Source: Nonomuraea guangzhouensis
Lineage (GTDB): Bacteria > Actinomycetota > Actinomycetes > Streptosporangiales > Streptosporangiaceae
Direction: 5' to 3'
NCBI RefSeq assembly: GCF_019396345.1
Contig: NZ_JAHKRM010000030.1
Location: 111,795-175,794, forward strand
Length of the DNA: 64,000 nucleotides
The notes beneath the pieces are model-generated. The model was not told the DNA's origin. It saw only the letters and a program-made list of their open reading frames with translations, and did not search any database. Of the stretch, positions 61,474-64,000 are shown piece after piece. Numbering within the stretch: the first letter of the stretch is position 1; every line of letters starts with the position of its first letter. A program made the translations under genes and the position numbers.

Positions 61474-61491
61474 ACTACGATCCCCGGTAGG
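61474..61491. promoter_or_regulatory. BlaI/CopY-type operator of the BlaI gene
   Basis: ACTACG, ATCCCC, GGTAGG, 33 bases before the BlaI start codon: probable autoregulation. Confidence 0.6.
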
Positions 61492-61524
61492 ATGGGATTG
61501 ACCGAAGGTAGAGAGGACTGTCCG

Positions 61525-61899
61525 ATGGTACGTGGCTTGGGAGAGCTGGAGTCCACGATCATGGATCGTATGTGGGCCATCAAGGGGCCCGCGTCGGTCA
61601 GGGACGTCCTCGAGCACCTGTTGAATGACCGCACCCTCGCCTACACGACCGTGATGACCGTGATGGACAAGCTCCACACCAAGGGCCTGCTCAAGCGCAA
61701 GCCGATCGGCCGGGCCTACGTCTACGAGGCGGTGTCGTCGAAGGAGGCGTACACCGCCGATGTGATGCGCGAGTCGCTGGGCAAGAGCGGCAACCAGGCG
61801 GCCACGCTGGTGCACTTCCTCGAAGGGCTCAGCCCAGAGGAGGCGAGCGCGCTGGAGACGGCCCTTCAGGTCTACCCGCGAGCAGGACGCCGCTCATGA
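61525..61899 (+). CDS. BlaI/MecI/CopY-family repressor
   Basis: About 124 residues: winged helix (LGELESTIMDRMWAIKGPAS; LAYTTVMTVMDKLHTKGLLK) and C-terminal dimerisation helices. The family represses beta-lactamase, copper or stress genes and is released by a partner M56 protease. GAGAGGACTGTCCG precedes the ATG at 61525. It overlaps the M56-type gene by ATGA. Three matching boxes in the last 4 kb are its probable operators. Confidence 0.94.
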   Translation: MVRGLGELESTIMDRMWAIKGPASVRDVLEHLLNDRTLAYTTVMTVMDKLHTKGLLKRKPIGRAYVYEAVSSKEAYTADVMRESLGKSGNQAATLVHFLEGLSPEEASALETALQVYPRAGRRS

Positions 61900-62846
61900 C
61901 GGTGGCGGTCATCCTCGCGCTGTACGCGGTCTTCGCGGCCGTGGTGCTGCCGAGGGTGCTGGGGCAGGTTGGCTGGGCCGATCGAGCGCCGAGGCTGGCC
62001 ATCGCGATGTGGCACGCGGCGAGCGCGTCGGTGGTCGCCTCGGCGTTGCTGGCGGCGTTCGCGGTGGCGGTGCCCGCCTCCGTGGTGGGGCACGGGCTGG
62101 CCGGGCTGTTCGAGGCGTGCGCCATGCTGCTCAACGACGGGGCCACGCTGAGCACCACCAGCACCCGGGTCGGCCTCACGGTGGGCGGGCTGCTGCTGGC
62201 GCGACTGGCGTACATGGGCGGCGCGGTCTTGTTCGGCGCCCGCCGGGAACGACGGCGGCACGCTGACGCGCTGGCATTGCTGGGGCGGCACGACGTCGAT
62301 CTCGGAGCGATGGTGGTCGACTACGAGCAGCGGATGGCGTACTGCCTGCCCGGCCGGAACGGGCACGCGGTCATCACCACCGGGGCGCTGCGGTCGCTGG
62401 CGCCCGAGCAGGTCGCGGCGGTGCTCGCGCACGAGCAGGCGCACCTGAACGGACATCACCATCTGGTGCTGGCCGCCGCCGACACATTGACACGAGCCTT
62501 CCCGGGGGTGCCGCTGTTCGCGCGGGCCCGAACCGAGATCATCCGGCTGGTCGAGCTACTGGCCGATGACGTCGCGGCACGCCGCCACCCGCGCATCCAC
62601 ATCGCCGCCGCCCTCGTCCAGCTGGCGACGGGCAAGGTGCCCGCGTTCGCCCTCGGGGCCGGCGGTGCGACCGCCCTGGCCCGCGTACGTCGGATGCTGG
62701 GCCCGCAGACGCCGCTGGACCGGCGGGAACGCCTGGCCGGCCTGCTCGCGGTGACGCTGCTGCTCGCGGGTCCCGTGACCCTGGCCATGGTGCCGGGGGT
62801 GAACGCGTTCCTCGCCCACCACTGCCATTCCCTCCTCGGCCTCTGA
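61896..62846 (+). CDS. M56/M48-type membrane metalloprotease (BlaR1-like sensor)
   Basis: About 316 residues: three or four N-terminal membrane helices, zinc site HEQAH (AHEQAHLNGHH) with a downstream Glu ligand candidate (ELLADD), and a last helix. It lacks the penicillin-binding domain of BlaR1, so the signal is not a beta-lactam bound there. Coupled to the repressor gene, it presumably cleaves the repressor or a third protein upon a membrane or metal signal. Confidence 0.92.
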   Translation: MTVAVILALYAVFAAVVLPRVLGQVGWADRAPRLAIAMWHAASASVVASALLAAFAVAVPASVVGHGLAGLFEACAMLLNDGATLSTTSTRVGLTVGGLLLARLAYMGGAVLFGARRERRRHADALALLGRHDVDLGAMVVDYEQRMAYCLPGRNGHAVITTGALRSLAPEQVAAVLAHEQAHLNGHHHLVLAAADTLTRAFPGVPLFARARTEIIRLVELLADDVAARRHPRIHIAAALVQLATGKVPAFALGAGGATALARVRRMLGPQTPLDRRERLAGLLAVTLLLAGPVTLAMVPGVNAFLAHHCHSLLGL

Positions 62847-62850
62847 CCTC

Positions 62851-62868
62851 ACTACGATAGACCGTAGT
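62851..62868. promoter_or_regulatory. BlaI/CopY-type operator before the BNR-repeat gene
   Basis: ACTACG, ATAGAC, CGTAGT: a perfect 6-6-6 inverted repeat. It touches a TAGTAT -10 element, and the ATG follows 7 bases later, so the mRNA may be leaderless and repression direct. Confidence 0.75.
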
Positions 62869-62879
62869 AGTATCTGGCC

Positions 62880-63752
62880 ATGCAACATGTGGGTCGGCGG
62901 CTGCTTTCCGCAGCCGCACTGAGCTTCGCGTTGGTCGCGTGCGGACAGGCGTCTCCAGAGCACGGCGGAAGAAGCGAGTCGTCGAACCTCGGGGTGGGCC
63001 ACGTCCACGGGGTCGGCGTCGATCCGGCCGATGGAGCGCTCTACGTCGCCGGACATCACGGGCTGTTCACGGTCACCTCCCCGACCACCATCGCCCGCGT
63101 CGCCGACCGGAACCAGGACCACATGGGCTTCACGATCACCGGCTCCAAGACCTTCCTGGCCAGCGGCCATCCCGCCGCCGAGGACGTCTCACCGGATCGT
63201 CCGCCGCACCTCGGACTGATCCGCTCCACCGACGCGGGGCTCACCTGGAAGGTGATCTCGCAGGACGGCTCCGCCGACTTCCACTCCCTCCAACTCGCGG
63301 GCGAGAACCTGTACGCCTTCGACAGCCAGACCTCGAAGGTCTGGCGCAGCGCGGACGGCGGCGCCACCTGGACCCAAGGCACCGAGGAGAAGGTCCTCGA
63401 CCTGGGCGTGAGCGCCGAGAAGTCCACCCGCCTGTACGCCACCACCCCGCAAGGACTGAAGGTGAGCGAGGACGGCGGCGTGAACTTCGTCGAGGTGCCG
63501 AAGTCCCCCCTGCTCAGCCATGTGGACGTCCTGACGACCGGCCTGATGGTGGGCGCAGGGGCCGACGGCCGCATCCACACCAGCCAGGACGACGGCAAGA
63601 CCTGGACCACCGTCGGCAAGCTACCCGGCCAGGCCACCGCGTTCACCGCCGTGGACCGCCGGCGACTGCTGGCCGCCCTGGAAGACGGCACCGTCCTGGA
63701 GTCCAAGGACGGCGGCAAAACCTTCACCACAGCCTTCGCCCCCACGAACTGA
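62880..63752 (+). CDS. BNR-repeat lipoprotein (F510_1955-type glycosylhydrolase-like)
   Basis: About 290 residues with lipobox FALVAC and a beta-propeller with Asp-box repeats (STDAGLTWKVIS; SADGGATWTQ; SQDDGKTWTTV; SKDGGKTFTTA). It begins after GHVHGVGVDPADGALYVAGH, the start characteristic of the F510_1955 family, often found in actinobacterial copper clusters. Enzymatic activity is unproven. A BlaI-type operator covers its promoter. Confidence 0.85.
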   Translation: MQHVGRRLLSAAALSFALVACGQASPEHGGRSESSNLGVGHVHGVGVDPADGALYVAGHHGLFTVTSPTTIARVADRNQDHMGFTITGSKTFLASGHPAAEDVSPDRPPHLGLIRSTDAGLTWKVISQDGSADFHSLQLAGENLYAFDSQTSKVWRSADGGATWTQGTEEKVLDLGVSAEKSTRLYATTPQGLKVSEDGGVNFVEVPKSPLLSHVDVLTTGLMVGAGADGRIHTSQDDGKTWTTVGKLPGQATAFTAVDRRRLLAALEDGTVLESKDGGKTFTTAFAPTN

Positions 63753-63824
63753 CCTACCAGCTCAAACGCCACAAGCCAACCTGATCGACACCCTCGCGCT
63801 GAAGGGGCTGCACCTCATGACATG

Positions 63825-63860
63825 CCGATGGCTCCGAGCGGTGCTGCTCGGAGCCATCGG
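63825..63860. terminator. Bidirectional hairpin terminator
   Basis: CCGATGGCTCCGAGC, 6-base loop, GCTCGGAGCCATCGG: a perfect 15-bp stem between the BNR-repeat gene and the convergent P-type ATPase gene. Confidence 0.85.
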
Positions 63861-63868
63861 ATCCGTGG

Positions 63869-64000
63869 TTACTTGAAGCGGCGCAGCCGCAGGCTGTTGC
63901 TGACCACGAAGACGCTGGAGAACGCCATCGCGGCTCCGGCGATCATCGGGTTGAGCAGGCCGAGCGCGGCCAGCGGCAGAGCGGCCACGTTGTAGGCGAA
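63869..64000 (-). CDS. copA: Copper-translocating P-type ATPase, C-terminus (cut by window edge)
   Basis: The last 43 codons read NVAALPLAALGLLNPMIAGA, then AMAFSSVFVVSNSLRLRRF and TAA. The NPMIAGAAMAFSSVFVVSNSL pattern is the last pair of transmembrane helices of CopA-type P1B ATPases, including the MxxSS copper site. It exports Cu(I). The remainder lies outside the window. Confidence 0.9.
   Translation of the reverse strand, partial: FAYNVAALPLAALGLLNPMIAGAAMAFSSVFVVSNSLRLRRFK

Noticed and set aside
1..64000. CRISPR arrays, rRNA, tRNA genes
   Set aside because: No regularly spaced direct repeats and no tRNA- or rRNA-like sequences were seen on either strand while reading the window.

Overview
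The window is about 70% GC with GTG/TTG starts, tightly overlapping genes, large ECF-sigma and SARP-type regulators and several duplicated oxidoreductases. This points to a filamentous actinomycete, most likely of the Streptosporangiales/Nonomuraea type (inferred from gene content, not from a marker gene). No rRNA, tRNA or CRISPR array was seen. The window is chromosomal accessory sequence: intact metabolic and regulatory islands separated by one strongly decayed stretch (about 40.4-50.4 kb).

Layout. 0-4 kb: PucR-type regulator (cut by the window edge), serine hydrolase and S9 peptidase on the minus strand. 4-8 kb: DUF4386 membrane protein, an 11-codon aromatic mini-ORF, a SigE-family sigma factor translationally coupled to a membrane-tethered NMT1-type binding domain, an AhpD-like protein and a DinB protein. 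8-19.8 kb: a LacI-controlled carbohydrate locus (binding protein, two permeases, unknown barrel protein, two 2-hydroxyacid dehydrogenases, enolase-superfamily enzyme; divergently an isomerase, the LacI regulator and a DUF2264 protein) with four visible operators. 19.8-27.1 kb: SARP/NB-ARC/TPR regulator with a divergent small secreted protein, alpha/beta hydrolases, and an LLM oxidoreductase under a LysR regulator. 27.4-28.6 kb: a divergent second EF-Tu.

28.7-40.4 kb and 58.8-64 kb form a dispersed metal/redox theme: DUF4396, a histidine-rich MFS pump, a NiCoT nickel/cobalt permease, two HMA proteins, DUF305 and DUF6153 proteins, a BlaI/M56 pair, a BNR-repeat lipoprotein and the end of a copper P-type ATPase. 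Related 16-17-bp boxes of ATACCC-N-GGGTAT type (CsoR-like) precede five transcription units, and ACTACG-N6-GTAG boxes (BlaI-like) precede three.

40.4-50.4 kb is a gene graveyard: broken alpha/beta hydrolase, MerR with an in-frame stop, frameshifted integrase, Tn3 and IS701 remnants, broken ferredoxin reductase, and a decayed ThiF-like gene followed by an intact-looking 21-codon ORF. Within it lies an intact TetR-P450-ferredoxin unit. At 48.2-53.8 kb a duplicated SDR/ECF41-sigma module is present, one copy with the sigma factor destroyed. TGTCACA-N16-CGTC-type promoters, the published ECF41 signature, sit before both SDR genes, the sigma gene, its remnant and the AhpD-like gene 46 kb away, suggesting one dispersed regulon. 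54-58.5 kb holds secreted-protein genes joined in one frame, a TetR/membrane-protein pair and a glycosyltransferase remnant.
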